Below, in pieces: positions 1 to 8,715 of a stretch of 64,000 nt of DNA. The translations under genes and the position numbers were made by a program. How positions within the stretch are numbered: the first letter of the stretch is position 1; every line of letters begins with the position of its first letter. The notes under the pieces are model-generated. The model did no database searches, was not told where the DNA came from, and worked only from the letters and a program-made list of their open reading frames with translations. This DNA comes from Qipengyuania atrilutea (lineage in GTDB: Bacteria > Pseudomonadota > Alphaproteobacteria > Sphingomonadales > Sphingomonadaceae), in assembly GCF_013370205.1 (NCBI RefSeq), contig NZ_JABWGV010000005.1, positions 1 to 64,000 on the forward strand, read 5' to 3'.

Positions 1-2148
1 ACCTACCGAGTTCAAACCAATCGCAACCGCCTCAACCCCAGAGGCTACTCCATTCTGACCAATCGCAATCGAATTAGGCGCCGTTGCCGAAGCGTTACCG
101 GAATCTGAACCTATCGCGACATAAGCAAATTTGGCCGATATACTCGCTGATGAAGCCTGCAACGCTGCGATGTCGTCTGAATTTTTCGCGATGCTTTGGG
201 TATTCATTGCAATTGCCGACGTGTTCACCGCGATGGCAGCGCTGTTCTCGATCGCCTTCTGGTGCGCGGCGGCGGCATCGCCAATAGCTGCGCCGATGCC
301 CCCGTTGAGGTTGAGAATTGCGTCCTCCAACTGGGCAACGGTAGCCGCATCGCTAGCGCTAACGCCGGCTGCGACGTTCGTGATACGTCGTTGCCGCTCA
401 GCAGAGCCTACCGATACAGTGTGGGCTTCGCTAGCGATGGAACCTGCTCCCAGAGCAACCGAGTAATTTGCTTCGCTGGCGATAAAGCTGTCAGCCCCCA
501 GCGCCACGCTGGCGTAACCGAAGACATACGAACCTTCGCCGTTACCGTCGAGGTCGCCGCCGATCGCAACAGCGTAGTCCGATCCGCCGTGGACGCCGGA
601 CTCAGCGCCGATCGCGATCGATTGGCGATATTCAGCCGTTGCATCGGAACCGAGAGCGACCGCTCCGTCCGCGCCTGCGTAGGTGTCGAGTCCGATGGAA
701 ATAGCGCCGGTTCCTTCAGCCGACCCGTCGCCAAGTGCAATCGCTCCTTCACCCATGGCATCAGCTGTGTATCCCGAGGTGATGTCTACCGCCAGAAAGT
801 CGCTGCCGCCGCTGACACTCGCGATAGCATCGTTTAACTGAGCCAAATTGACGGCGTCGGTTTCGGATGTACCGGCAGCCAGGTTAGTAAGGCGCCGTTT
901 CGTGCCAGTCGAACCGATCGACACTGTATTGTCTTCGTCGGCGACCGAAAAGGCGCCGATCGCGGCCGAAGTCGCAGACGTCACTCGAGCGTTTGTCCCG
1001 AGTGCAACACCGTATTCGCTCTCCGCTACTGCGCTGGTTCCGATCGCTGTAGAAAACGCGCTGGAAGCGTTGGCAGATCGTCCGAGAGCGACGGCTTCCT
1101 GAGTCGCAAAGCTTCGTGCGCCGACTGCCGTGGCGTTGGCGAACTCGGCCTTCGCCCGGTCGCCGAGTGCCGCTGCGCCCTCACCGTTAGCTGTAGTACC
1201 GGCGCCTACCGCGACCGAGTTGAGGCCATAGCCGAGCGCATCATCGCCAATCACCAGACCGTTTTCGCCAGAGCTCTGGGAATGCCGACCGATGGCTATA
1301 CTCTCGTTACCATAGGCTCGCGCGCCGTCGCCCAGAGCCATTGCGTTGCTCATATTAGCAACGGCGCCATCTCCAATAGCAAGTGTGGCATCATTTTCCG
1401 CGCGGGCGTCTGTCCAAGTCCCGTTTACCGCTATGAACCGGGCGCTTTCGGTCACTGGTGCCAGGACCGTAGCCAATTGGCTCATCGTCACGGCATCGCT
1501 GCCATCGATACCGTCGGCCAGGTTCGTGATGCGGCGTCGCAAGGTACTGTTTCCGACCGAAACCGTATTGTCCGACTGCGCGTCCGATCCGGCTCCAATA
1601 GCGACCGAGTTCAAGCCGCTCGCCTCACTACCGGCACCCAAAGCAACCGCGTTCACGTTAAGCGCTGACGTATCCGCGCCAATCGCTATTGCACCTTCAT
1701 ACAGGGTTCGCGCGCCGAGGTTGTTTCCGTCACGGTCGCCGCCAATCGCGATCGAACCTGCCTTGCCCGCATACGCGAGCGTACCAATAGCAATGGCTTT
1801 CGCTTCTATTGACCTCGTATCGCGTCCGATGGCAATTCCGTCCGTATTGGCGAGAGCGCCGTAGCCGACGACAGTGCCGCCTGTTTGTGCTTGAGAGGTT
1901 GCCCCGATCGCAGTTGCTCTCGCTCCGTTTGCGTTAGCAGTCCTGCCGCACGCGAGACGCGTCGAATCGTTTGCCGAAACCGCCCCGCCATCGCCGTCGA
2001 CCGCTGCTGTCGCCGTTCCGTCCTGATTGAGATCGAGCAGGCACTCGTCCGCGTATGCAGCCTCGCTTCCAACAAACGACAACAATGCCGCGCTCAGCAT
2101 TGCTCCGGCAAGAGCGGAAGCACGAATGGATAAGGTTTTGGAGGACAT
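1..2148 (-). CDS. Trimeric autotransporter adhesin (YadA-like), N-terminal part; 3' end beyond the window
   Basis: Surface adhesin of the type Vc secretion family. The minus-strand frame is open from the ATG at 2148 to the window edge (716 codons). It starts with a signal peptide (about residues 1-35, ending SEAAYA) and continues with many head repeats of the type NSVAIGAGS / AxAIG. Three neck modules follow the pattern NTVSVG..RRRITNLA.G...DAV..QL, near residues 189-225, 406-440 and 576-612. After the third neck a heptad stretch (about 625-678; IAVNTSA, IAMNTQS, IAKNSDD) predicts a trimeric coiled-coil stalk with Asn in the core, and then head repeats resume. The membrane anchor is not in the window. 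A GAAGGG just upstream could be the ribosome site. Family assignment is firm; the ligand is unknown. Confidence 0.9.
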   Translation of the reverse strand, partial: MSSKTLSIRASALAGAMLSAALLSFVGSEAAYADECLLDLNQDGTATAAVDGDGGAVSANDSTRLACGRTANANGARATAIGATSQAQTGGTVVGYGALANTDGIAIGRDTRSIEAKAIAIGTLAYAGKAGSIAIGGDRDGNNLGARTLYEGAIAIGADTSALNVNAVALGAGSEASGLNSVAIGAGSDAQSDNTVSVGNSTLRRRITNLADGIDGSDAVTMSQLATVLAPVTESARFIAVNGTWTDARAENDATLAIGDGAVANMSNAMALGDGARAYGNESIAIGRHSQSSGENGLVIGDDALGYGLNSVAVGAGTTANGEGAAALGDRAKAEFANATAVGARSFATQEAVALGRSANASSAFSTAIGTSAVAESEYGVALGTNARVTSATSAAIGAFSVADEDNTVSIGSTGTKRRLTNLAAGTSETDAVNLAQLNDAIASVSGGSDFLAVDITSGYTADAMGEGAIALGDGSAEGTGAISIGLDTYAGADGAVALGSDATAEYRQSIAIGAESGVHGGSDYAVAIGGDLDGNGEGSYVFGYASVALGADSFIASEANYSVALGAGSIASEAHTVSVGSAERQRRITNVAAGVSASDAATVAQLEDAILNLNGGIGAAIGDAAAAHQKAIENSAAIAVNTSAIAMNTQSIAKNSDDIAALQASSASISAKFAYVAIGSDSGNASATAPNSIAIGQNGVASGVEAVAIGLNSVG

Positions 2149-2221
2149 GAATCGACCCTTCACAGGGTCGCTACGTTCGCTCATGGCCTTCCACGGCGAT
2201 CCTCGCTGCGCTCCCTTGGAA

Positions 2222-2245
2222 AGGTGGTTAATGACAGGTGGTTAA
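2222..2245 (-). repeat. 10-bp tandem direct repeat upstream of the adhesin gene
   Basis: AGGTGGTTAA occurs twice (2222-2231 and 2236-2245) with a 4-bp spacer, and a partial third copy of its core (GGTTAG) is at 2251-2256. Read on the minus strand this is TTAACCACCT repeated about 75-100 bp before the adhesin start. The position suits an activator or repressor site, but no known consensus fits exactly. Confidence 0.35.
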
Positions 2246-2375
2246 GACCGGGTTAGCATTGCAATTCAATTGCCTACATCCGGAGTCATGAAACAAGAAC
2301 ACGTGCGGAAATGTTCACGCTTGACGATCTTTGGAAGTGCGTGGCATCGCGGCAGCACGGCGCCGGTCCGAACAT

Positions 2376-2449
2376 GCGGGTGTAGCTCAATGGTAGAGCA
2401 GCAGCTTCCCAAGCTGACGACGAGGGTTCGATTCCCTTCACCCGCTCCA
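2376..2449 (+). tRNA. tRNA-Gly (anticodon CCC)
   Basis: A complete 74-nt cloverleaf. The acceptor stem GCGGGTG pairs with CACCCGC, the D-arm is GCTC..GAGC, and the anticodon loop TTCCCAA carries CCC, which reads GGG glycine codons. The T-arm is AGGG TTCGATT CCCT, and the CCA is encoded at 2447-2449. The first anticodon-stem pair is a G-A mismatch, while the other four pair normally. Confidence 0.95.
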
Positions 2450-2561
2450 GCGCCGCGGCTTCTTTGCATCGCCTGTCATCATGCGTTCACGCTTGGCGAA
2501 TAGCGGTCTCAACAGCGCAGGAAAGCCTGCATCACCCATCGCCAGCATCAGGACAACCGAC

Positions 2562-3899
2562 ATGCCCGCCAACCTTCCGTTTCCCGCTGCAAATCGCAGG
2601 CGCTTCCTCGCCGGAACGGGGTCGGCCTTCGCCGCACTTGTCGCCAGCGGCTGTTCAACTGCGCCCCGTATCGCCACCGCGCTGACGGGTTCAGGTTACG
2701 GCCCCCTGCAAGCTGACCCGGCTGGCTACATGGATTTGCCGCGCGGTTTTTCCTATCGCGTTATTTCAGCGCTGGGCGACGCGATGGACGACGGCGGAAC
2801 CGTACCCGACAAGGCCGACGGGATGGGCTGCTTCGATCTCGGCGGCGGCAAGATCGCGCTCGTCCGCAATCACGAACTCATCACCACCGATGATGCTGGC
2901 GGAGACATCGCCGCGGGGTTCGATCGGCGAGAGGGGAAGGTTCTGCCCGGCGGCACGACGAATCTCGTGCTGGACGCGAACACCTTGGACATCGAACGCC
3001 AGTTCCGCTCGCTCGGCGGAACGATCCGCAATTGTTCGGGCGGGGTGACCCCGTGGGGAAGCTGGCTAACCTGCGAGGAAGCCCCGGTCAGGCCAGGCGA
3101 GCGCTACGGGGACGGGTTGGGCAAGGACCACGGCTGGGTATTCGAGGTGCCTGCCGATGCGTCCGCGCTGGTCAATCCGGAGCCGCTCAAGGCCATGGGC
3201 CGCTTCAATCATGAGGCGGCCGCCGTCGATCCTGCAACGGGTATCGTGTACCTTACCGAAGACCGGGACGATTCCATGCTGTACCGCTTCGTTCCGGCCG
3301 TCCGCGGCAAGCTGTCCGAGGGGGGCAAGTTGCAGGCGCTGAAGTTGACGGACGGTACGCGCGATTCTCGCAACTGGGACGGGATCGAAATGCCGGTCGC
3401 GCGCAAATATGCAGCCGAATGGGTCGGTATTCAGGATGTCGAAAGTCCGGGAGACGACTTGCGGCAACAGGGGGCAGCGAAAGGCGGTCTTCTTGTCGCG
3501 CGCGGCGAAGGCATCCATCTCGGAGACGGCGAATTCTACTTCTGCGCGACAAACGGTGGAGCCGCCAAGCTGGGACAGGTCTTCCGGCTCGTGCCGGGCC
3601 GAGGCGGGGCCGCCGACACTCTCGAGCTGTTCTTCGAATCCTCTTCTCCCGACCAGTTCAATTACGGCGATAATCTCACCGTAGGTCCGAACGGGCATCT
3701 GGTAGTGTGCGAGGACCAGTACACCGACGTCGTTACGAACCACCTGCGCGGCATCTCGCCGCAGGGTCAGGCGTACCCGATCGCGTTGCTTCACGAGCAA
3801 ACCGAGCTCGCCGGGGCGTGTTTCTCGCCCGATGGCCGCACGCTCTTCGTAAATGCCTATAGTCCGGCAAAGACGCTCGCGATTACCGGGCCGTGGTAA
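2562..3899 (+). CDS. PhoX-family (DUF839) exported phosphatase-like protein
   Basis: A 445-residue protein of the PhoX/DUF839 family, whose characterised members are periplasmic metal-dependent alkaline phosphatases with a beta-propeller fold. The N-terminus has a twin-arginine signal (NRRRFLAGTGSAFAAL), followed by VASGC, which may be a lipobox, so export is likely by Tat with possible lipidation. Family-like segments are the early LVRNHE, the LTCEE region and NPDNL-like motifs such as YGDNLTVGPNG near the C-terminus. The ATG at 2562 is preferred because AGGA lies a few bases upstream; an in-frame start at 2481 would put untypical sequence before the Tat signal. It stands alone 113 bp after tRNA-Gly. 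The substrate is inferred from the family only. Confidence 0.8.
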   Translation: MPANLPFPAANRRRFLAGTGSAFAALVASGCSTAPRIATALTGSGYGPLQADPAGYMDLPRGFSYRVISALGDAMDDGGTVPDKADGMGCFDLGGGKIALVRNHELITTDDAGGDIAAGFDRREGKVLPGGTTNLVLDANTLDIERQFRSLGGTIRNCSGGVTPWGSWLTCEEAPVRPGERYGDGLGKDHGWVFEVPADASALVNPEPLKAMGRFNHEAAAVDPATGIVYLTEDRDDSMLYRFVPAVRGKLSEGGKLQALKLTDGTRDSRNWDGIEMPVARKYAAEWVGIQDVESPGDDLRQQGAAKGGLLVARGEGIHLGDGEFYFCATNGGAAKLGQVFRLVPGRGGAADTLELFFESSSPDQFNYGDNLTVGPNGHLVVCEDQYTDVVTNHLRGISPQGQAYPIALLHEQTELAGACFSPDGRTLFVNAYSPAKTLAITGPW

Positions 3900-3908
3900 G
3901 ATCGCGGC

Positions 3909-4475
3909 TTGGCTGAGCCGCTGGCGGGCATCACGGAATATAGCGATCTGTTAGGCGCCGTTCTCGCGGCGGCCTCTCTTGCGGTTCTTGCGCCAACATC
4001 TCGCGGGAATGCTCTTACCTCAGCCATTTCCGAGCGACTGGGACGATCGGCAGCACTAATGCTCACGGCTGCTGCGGCTGTCGCCGTCGTTGCCGGCGGG
4101 GCTGCGCTGCTCGGTAATTGGCTATCCGAAATAGTGCCGAAAGCCCCGCTGCGACTGATTCTTGCGGCGCTGCTTGCCTGGCACGCGGTGTGGTCATGGC
4201 GAACTAAAGAGCGGATCATGCTGAACGAACCGACCCGCTCGTTTGGAGCGGTGTTTGCCGCATTGCTCATGCTCGGGGCGGGGTCTGCGTGGGCTGCGGC
4301 AATTCTCTCGATCGGCGCGGTCTTCGGCAGTCCTCCCCTGCTCATCGGCGGTGCGCTTAGCGGATTTGCCGTCAACCACTTCTCCCCAACCCGTAACGCG
4401 GCGATGCTCCGGCCGATAGGTTCGGTGCTGCTTGCACTGATGGCAGTGGCGGTAGGCGGAAGCGCGATCTCGTAA
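3909..4475 (+). CDS. Small integral membrane protein, possibly a divergent TMEM165/GDT1-like protein
   Basis: A 188-residue hydrophobic protein with about six predicted membrane segments arranged as two similar halves of three. The start is probably the TTG at 3909, ten bases after the preceding stop, with GGTAAG as a possible ribosome site; no suitable ATG exists. The overall layout (LGNWLSEIVPKAPLRLILAA between halves, then FGAVFAALLMLGAGSAWAA) resembles the UPF0016/GDT1 cation exchangers, but both copies of their E-x-G-D-K-T signature are missing. I cannot assign a function. Similarity to GDT1 is an inference from topology and length. Confidence 0.6.
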   Translation: MAEPLAGITEYSDLLGAVLAAASLAVLAPTSRGNALTSAISERLGRSAALMLTAAAAVAVVAGGAALLGNWLSEIVPKAPLRLILAALLAWHAVWSWRTKERIMLNEPTRSFGAVFAALLMLGAGSAWAAAILSIGAVFGSPPLLIGGALSGFAVNHFSPTRNAAMLRPIGSVLLALMAVAVGGSAIS

Positions 4476-4575
4476 ATCACCTTATCGATCACTGCGAGCG
4501 TATAAAGCTGTGAAACCGTTCAAAGGCGCTGGCGTTGAAGAATTGAACATAAGCTAATTTTACCAAGGAGCAGTT

Positions 4576-5037
4576 ATGACAGACCAAGGCAGCAATTCAA
4601 AAGCGGCACTGGTGGGCGAACTCAACGGCCTTCTGGCCGACCATTTTGCGCTATTCATCAAGACGAAGAATTTTCACTGGCACGTCGCAGGTCCGCGGTT
4701 TCGCGATCTGCACCTCCTGTTCGACGAGCAGGCCATCGAAATTCGCGACCAGATCGACGTCATCGGCGAGCGTGTCCGCAAGCTTGGCGAGCAAACGCTT
4801 ACCTCGGTAGGGAGTGTCGCAAAACACACGGCTATAACCGATCAGGACAACGCCGATCTCGGACCCGACCAGATGGTAGAGGAACTGCGCGACGACAACG
4901 CAGCGATCGTCAAACGCCTCAAGGGCATGAAGCCGCTCGCCGAGCAAGCGGGCGACAATGCAACCGACGGCCTGCTCGACGAATGGACGGATATGGCGGA
5001 AGAACGCGTCTGGTTCCTGTCGCAAACCCTGAAATAA
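4576..5037 (+). CDS. dps: Dps-like DNA-protecting ferritin
   Basis: A 153-residue ferritin-like protein. Dps dodecamers bind and oxidise Fe(II) at subunit interfaces and protect DNA in stationary phase or under peroxide stress. The diagnostic helix contains KTKNFHWHVAG followed by LHLLFDEQAIEIRDQIDVIGER, which supplies the His, Asp and Glu ligands of the interfacial ferroxidase centre. Length is normal for the family. A strong ribosome site (AAGGAG, 7 bases before the ATG) fixes the start. It is preceded by about 100 bp without a gene and followed by a perfect hairpin, so it is probably monocistronic. Confidence 0.92.
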   Translation: MTDQGSNSKAALVGELNGLLADHFALFIKTKNFHWHVAGPRFRDLHLLFDEQAIEIRDQIDVIGERVRKLGEQTLTSVGSVAKHTAITDQDNADLGPDQMVEELRDDNAAIVKRLKGMKPLAEQAGDNATDGLLDEWTDMAEERVWFLSQTLK

Positions 5038-5046
5038 ACATGCACC

Positions 5047-5066
5047 GCTTCGCAATCGTGCGAAGC
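5047..5066 (+). terminator. Perfect hairpin after dps (possible terminator)
   Basis: GCTTCGCA and TGCGAAGC form an 8-bp stem with an ATCG loop nine bases after the dps stop. There is no T-tract after it, so it could be a 3' processing or stability hairpin rather than an intrinsic terminator. Confidence 0.4.
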
Positions 5067-5083
5067 TGGGTTAGGTGTGCTGC

Positions 5084-5740
5084 ATGACGACGCAGCATGA
5101 TAATATTGAAATTCGTAGTGGAGCCAGCGATGCCGAGATCGCATCCTGGCTTCACGCTTTTCTGAGCGCGGCGCTGGAACGCAATGACGGCATGGTGGCG
5201 ATTACCATGCCTGGCGGGTCGACCCCGTTTCCGATTGTCGAAGCCCTGATTGCGCATGATCGCTCGCAGCGCGAAAGCGACCGGCTCCCGTTCGACCGGC
5301 TGACGGTTTGGCCGGGCGACGACCGGGTGGTCCCGGAAGATCACGACGCCAGCAATACCGGGAAGATCCGCGCGTTGTTCGAACCGCTCGGCGCAGCCGT
5401 GGTGGCGCTCAATCCGATGGAAAAGGTTCCGCATTTCGCGCTCACCTGGCTCGGTATGGGTGCTGACGGCCATATCGCCTCGCTATTTCCCAATACCGAT
5501 CCGAAAGCGGACGATCCGCAGAAGGTCCGGACGTTGACACCCGATCCCTTGCCGCCAGAAGCGCCGTTCGATCGGATCACGCTGACCATTCCGGCGCTGC
5601 TCGACAGCGACCATGTCATGTTCGTCATTCGCGGCGAGGATAAGCGCGCGGTCTTCGGTGAAGCGGTTGCCGGGAAGAGCGATTTGCCGATCGCGCGCCT
5701 CCTGTCCGCCGCGAAGCAGCCGGTCACGTGCTTCAGCTGA
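5084..5740 (+). CDS. pgl: 6-phosphogluconolactonase
   Basis: A 218-residue enzyme of the glucosamine-6-phosphate isomerase/6-phosphogluconolactonase superfamily. It hydrolyses 6-phosphogluconolactone in the pentose-phosphate or Entner-Doudoroff route. Visible motifs are the phosphate-binding GGSTPF near residue 43, the DDRVVPEDHDASN segment and LGMGADGHIASLFP, which carries the catalytic-site Asp-Gly-His. The ATG at 5084 is chosen; a GTG three codons earlier (5075) is possible. The end overlaps the next gene by 13 bp, indicating co-transcription. No zwf or edd is in the window. Confidence 0.88.
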   Translation: MTTQHDNIEIRSGASDAEIASWLHAFLSAALERNDGMVAITMPGGSTPFPIVEALIAHDRSQRESDRLPFDRLTVWPGDDRVVPEDHDASNTGKIRALFEPLGAAVVALNPMEKVPHFALTWLGMGADGHIASLFPNTDPKADDPQKVRTLTPDPLPPEAPFDRITLTIPALLDSDHVMFVIRGEDKRAVFGEAVAGKSDLPIARLLSAAKQPVTCFS

Positions 5741-6210
5741 TCGCCAACCTGCTCCCCGCGCCGCTTCATCGGCTGGGGCTAAGGATTGCGCATCGGACGC
5801 GGGTTGCCGTCTGGCCGATCCTGAAGCCCGATCTGACGAGCGTGTCGGTCATCGCCTACGACATGGACGGCCGCGTGCTCCTGATCCGGCAAAGCTACGG
5901 CCGGCGGACGTGGCAGTTCCCCGGCGGCGGCCTTCACAAGGGCGAGGCGCCGGAAGACGGTGCTCGCCGCGAACTGCGCGAGGAAACCGGCTGCAAAGCG
6001 TTGTCGCTTTCTCTCGTTGATCGGATCGAAGAGCCTGTACTCGGCGCATCTACGACCTGCCATGTCTTCACCGCGCAGGTCCGCGACCGACCAGAAGCCG
6101 ACGGGCGCGAAATTATCGAAGCGCGCTTCTTCCCCTTGCACTCGCTTCCCGAACCGCTCGGCGGCAAGACGCGCAAGCGGCTGGCGATGCTTCGCGACAA
6201 GACCGTTTGA
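5728..6210 (+). CDS. Nudix hydrolase
   Basis: A 160-residue Nudix-family pyrophosphohydrolase. The Nudix box is intact: GGGLHKGEAPEDGARRELREE fits G-x5-E-x7-R-E-x2-E-E-x-G, beginning near residue 68. Family members cleave nucleoside diphosphates linked to another group; the substrate here cannot be read from sequence. The gene begins with GTG at 5728 inside the end of pgl and probably depends on translational coupling to it. The N-terminus (about 40 residues, rich in Leu and Pro) looks like a membrane-peripheral or structural extension and is not a cleavable signal. Confidence 0.85.
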   Translation: MLQLIANLLPAPLHRLGLRIAHRTRVAVWPILKPDLTSVSVIAYDMDGRVLLIRQSYGRRTWQFPGGGLHKGEAPEDGARRELREETGCKALSLSLVDRIEEPVLGASTTCHVFTAQVRDRPEADGREIIEARFFPLHSLPEPLGGKTRKRLAMLRDKTV

Positions 6211-6221
6211 AGGGTAAGCCG

Positions 6222-7361
6222 TTACAATAGCGACAACTGCGGATCGTCGTGGCGCACTTTCTTCTTCGGCACGCCTTCGAGCTTCGACAGCGTCATTCCC
6301 ATTAGCCGTATGGGGCGGGGCAGGGGCAGCATCTCTTCGAGCAGGCCGAGCCCGATTGCCGTGAACTGAGCCTTGTCCGCCACGACGCTGGACAGCGTGC
6401 GCGCATGGCTGCTGATCTGGAAATCGTTGTACTTCACCTTGAGCGTGACGGTTCGGCCTTTGGCCTCGGCTCGCTCAATCCTTTCCCACACGATATCCAC
6501 AATGTTATGCAGGGTCTCGCGCAGCAGCGGCCCGGACGAAATATCGTCGTGAAACGTGCGTTCGCCGCCGACCGATTTGCGGATGCGGTTGGAGCGGACG
6601 GGCCGTAAATCGATCCCGCGTGCCGCGCGGTACAGGTAATCGGCGAAGCTGCCGAAATTCGCCCGCAGAAACGCGATGTCCTTTGCTACCAAATCGGCGC
6701 CGGTCGCGATGCCGAGCCGGTTCATCTTCTCTTCCGCTCGCGGTCCGACCCCGTGAAAACGCCGGATCGGCAGACCGGCGACGAAAGAAGCGCCTTCGCC
6801 CGGACGAATGACGCAAAGCCCGTCCGGCTTGTTCTGGTCGCTTGCCAGCTTGGCGAGGAACTTGTTGTAGCTCACCCCGGCGCTCGCCGTGAGTTGCGTC
6901 GTTTCGCGGATTTGCCGCCGGATCACTTGCGCAATGTTCGTCGCCGAGCCGATACCGTGGCGGTCCTCGGTCACATCGAGGAAGGCTTCGTCGAGGCTCA
7001 ACGGCTCGACGAGATCGGTGTGATAACGAAAGACATCGCGGATCTGCCCGCTGACCTCGCGGTAGACGTCGAATCGCGACTTGCAGAACACGAGGTCAGG
7101 ACAAAGGCGCTTCGCCGTGACCGAGGGCATAGCGCTCTTAACGCCGAACTCGCGCGCCTCGTAGCTTGCCGCCGCGACCACGCCGCGGCCGCTCGAACCG
7201 CCGACCGCCACGGGCCGCCCGCGAAGGTCGGGATTATCGCGCTGCTCCACGCTCGCGAAGAAGGCGTCCATATCGACATGGATGATCTTGCGCAGACCGG
7301 GGGTGTCTTCCCCAGTTTCATCTTGCAAGTCGCAGTCCGGTTCGTCGTCGTGAGCGGCCAT
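6222..7361 (-). CDS. dinB: DNA polymerase IV (Y-family translesion polymerase)
   Basis: A 379-residue DinB-type polymerase that bypasses lesions with low fidelity. The palm motif IIHVDMDAFFASVEQRDNP lies near residue 25 and the second catalytic pair is in SLDEAFLDVT. The finger/thumb region has the usual YNKFLAKLASDQNKPDG and GVGP helix-hairpin-helix. The little-finger domain ends with DPQLSLL, resembling a clamp-binding QLSLF-type tail. The ATG at 7361 is preferred; an in-frame ATG at 7382 would overlap the divergent transporter gene. No GTTC-N7-GTTC LexA box is visible in the short 5' gap. Confidence 0.93.
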   Translation of the reverse strand: MAAHDDEPDCDLQDETGEDTPGLRKIIHVDMDAFFASVEQRDNPDLRGRPVAVGGSSGRGVVAAASYEAREFGVKSAMPSVTAKRLCPDLVFCKSRFDVYREVSGQIRDVFRYHTDLVEPLSLDEAFLDVTEDRHGIGSATNIAQVIRRQIRETTQLTASAGVSYNKFLAKLASDQNKPDGLCVIRPGEGASFVAGLPIRRFHGVGPRAEEKMNRLGIATGADLVAKDIAFLRANFGSFADYLYRAARGIDLRPVRSNRIRKSVGGERTFHDDISSGPLLRETLHNIVDIVWERIERAEAKGRTVTLKVKYNDFQISSHARTLSSVVADKAQFTAIGLGLLEEMLPLPRPIRLMGMTLSKLEGVPKKKVRHDDPQLSLL

Positions 7362-7380
7362 TCCGGCAATTAAATAGGAC

Positions 7381-8715
7381 ATGGACTTGCAAAGAGGAAC
7401 AGCGGCCTCCACTTCGCGGATTGTGCAACTGCGAGATGAAACCTCAGCCGGCCGCGGCACCTTCGTGGCTGAAAGCCCTACCGCAAAGAAAGCACTCAGC
7501 GAACGGCAACTGATCTGGATGATGGCGCTACTCATGGCGCTCAATGCATTCGGGATCGACGCTATCCTACCGGCTCTCGATAATTTGGCAGGAAGTCTGG
7601 GTGCCACCGGCAACAGCCGGCAATTCGTGGTCGGAGCCTACCTAATCAGCGCGGGCATCGGCGCGCTCGTGCCCGGCAGTTTCGCGGACCGCTATGGACG
7701 CCGGCCCGTGCTGTTCGTTGGGTTGGCGGTGTATATCGCTCTATCGATCGCCTGTTCGCTCGTGAACGACTTCACAACGCTCGTCGCGCTGCGCGCAATC
7801 CAGGGTTTCGGAGCCGCCGCGATCATCGCGCTTCCGCCCGCGATCATTCGCGACCGGGTCGGCGGCGACAAGATGGCCCGGATGATGAGCCTGATCTTCG
7901 TGATTTTCCTGATCGTGCCGGCGATTGCGCCGACGATCGGGCAGGGCATTCTCGAACTCGCAGGCAACTGGCGCTGGATCTTCGCTGCCATGGCAGCGGC
8001 GGGAACGGTCATGTCGATCTGGGTCTACACCCGCCTTCCCGAGACGCTGGACGAGGAAGACCGCATTCCGATCCGAATTCCGACCATTGTGCGCAATATG
8101 CGCCATTCGGTCACCTTGCGCGAGACGATCGGCTACACTCTTGGCAGCGCGTTGGTTTTCGGCGGATTGTTCGGGTTCATCAATTCCTCCCAGCAACTGA
8201 TCGGCGAGGCGTTCGGCGCGGGCGACCTCTTTCCGCTCATCTTCGCGATGTGTGCGGGTGCGATGTCTATCGCCAACTGGTCGAACAGCCGCATCGTCGA
8301 GCGCTTCGGTGCGCGCCGGGTGAGCCATGCGGCACTCTTCGTCTTCATCGGTGTCGCTGGACTGCAGCTTTGGTTTGCGCAGCAGCCGGACGAGAGCCTG
8401 TGGACTTTCGTTCCGCTCATGGCGGCCAACATGGCGCTTTTAGGCTTCATCGGTGCGAACTTCGGCTCGATCGCCATGGAACCCTTCAAGCATATTGCGG
8501 GGGCGGCCAGTTCCGCGCAGAGCTTCCTGCGGCTGACAACCGGCGCCGGCCTCGGAGCGTTGATCGGTTTTATGTACGACGGCACCGCGCGGCCCTTGGC
8601 GAGCGCGCTGCTGATCACCGCGGTCGTCAGCCTAATCTTCGTCCTGTTTTCGGAGCGCGGCGAACTGTTCGGCGCGCCGCGCGAGCAGGATGTGGAGGAC
8701 GGCGCCGCGGCCTAG
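7381..8715 (+). CDS. Bcr/CflA-family multidrug MFS transporter
   Basis: A 444-residue major facilitator with about twelve membrane segments. The loop 2-3 signature FADRYGRRPVLFVGL and the first-helix pattern FGIDAILPALDNLA match the Bcr/CflA drug:proton antiporter subfamily. The first 45 residues are hydrophilic and longer than usual, so a later start is possible. It is divergent from dinB with only 19 bp between the chosen start codons, and its 3' end overlaps the convergent carboxylase gene by four bases. The substrate is unknown. Confidence 0.87.
   Translation: MDLQRGTAASTSRIVQLRDETSAGRGTFVAESPTAKKALSERQLIWMMALLMALNAFGIDAILPALDNLAGSLGATGNSRQFVVGAYLISAGIGALVPGSFADRYGRRPVLFVGLAVYIALSIACSLVNDFTTLVALRAIQGFGAAAIIALPPAIIRDRVGGDKMARMMSLIFVIFLIVPAIAPTIGQGILELAGNWRWIFAAMAAAGTVMSIWVYTRLPETLDEEDRIPIRIPTIVRNMRHSVTLRETIGYTLGSALVFGGLFGFINSSQQLIGEAFGAGDLFPLIFAMCAGAMSIANWSNSRIVERFGARRVSHAALFVFIGVAGLQLWFAQQPDESLWTFVPLMAANMALLGFIGANFGSIAMEPFKHIAGAASSAQSFLRLTTGAGLGALIGFMYDGTARPLASALLITAVVSLIFVLFSERGELFGAPREQDVEDGAAA

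Noticed and set aside
1-2148. The repetitive 0-2.1 kb region as a CRISPR or satellite array
   Set aside because: The repeats are degenerate at DNA level and become clear only as protein head repeats in one minus-strand frame.
2222-2245. TTAA half-sites upstream of the adhesin as a CtrA box
   Set aside because: The half-sites are ten bases apart on the minus strand instead of seven.
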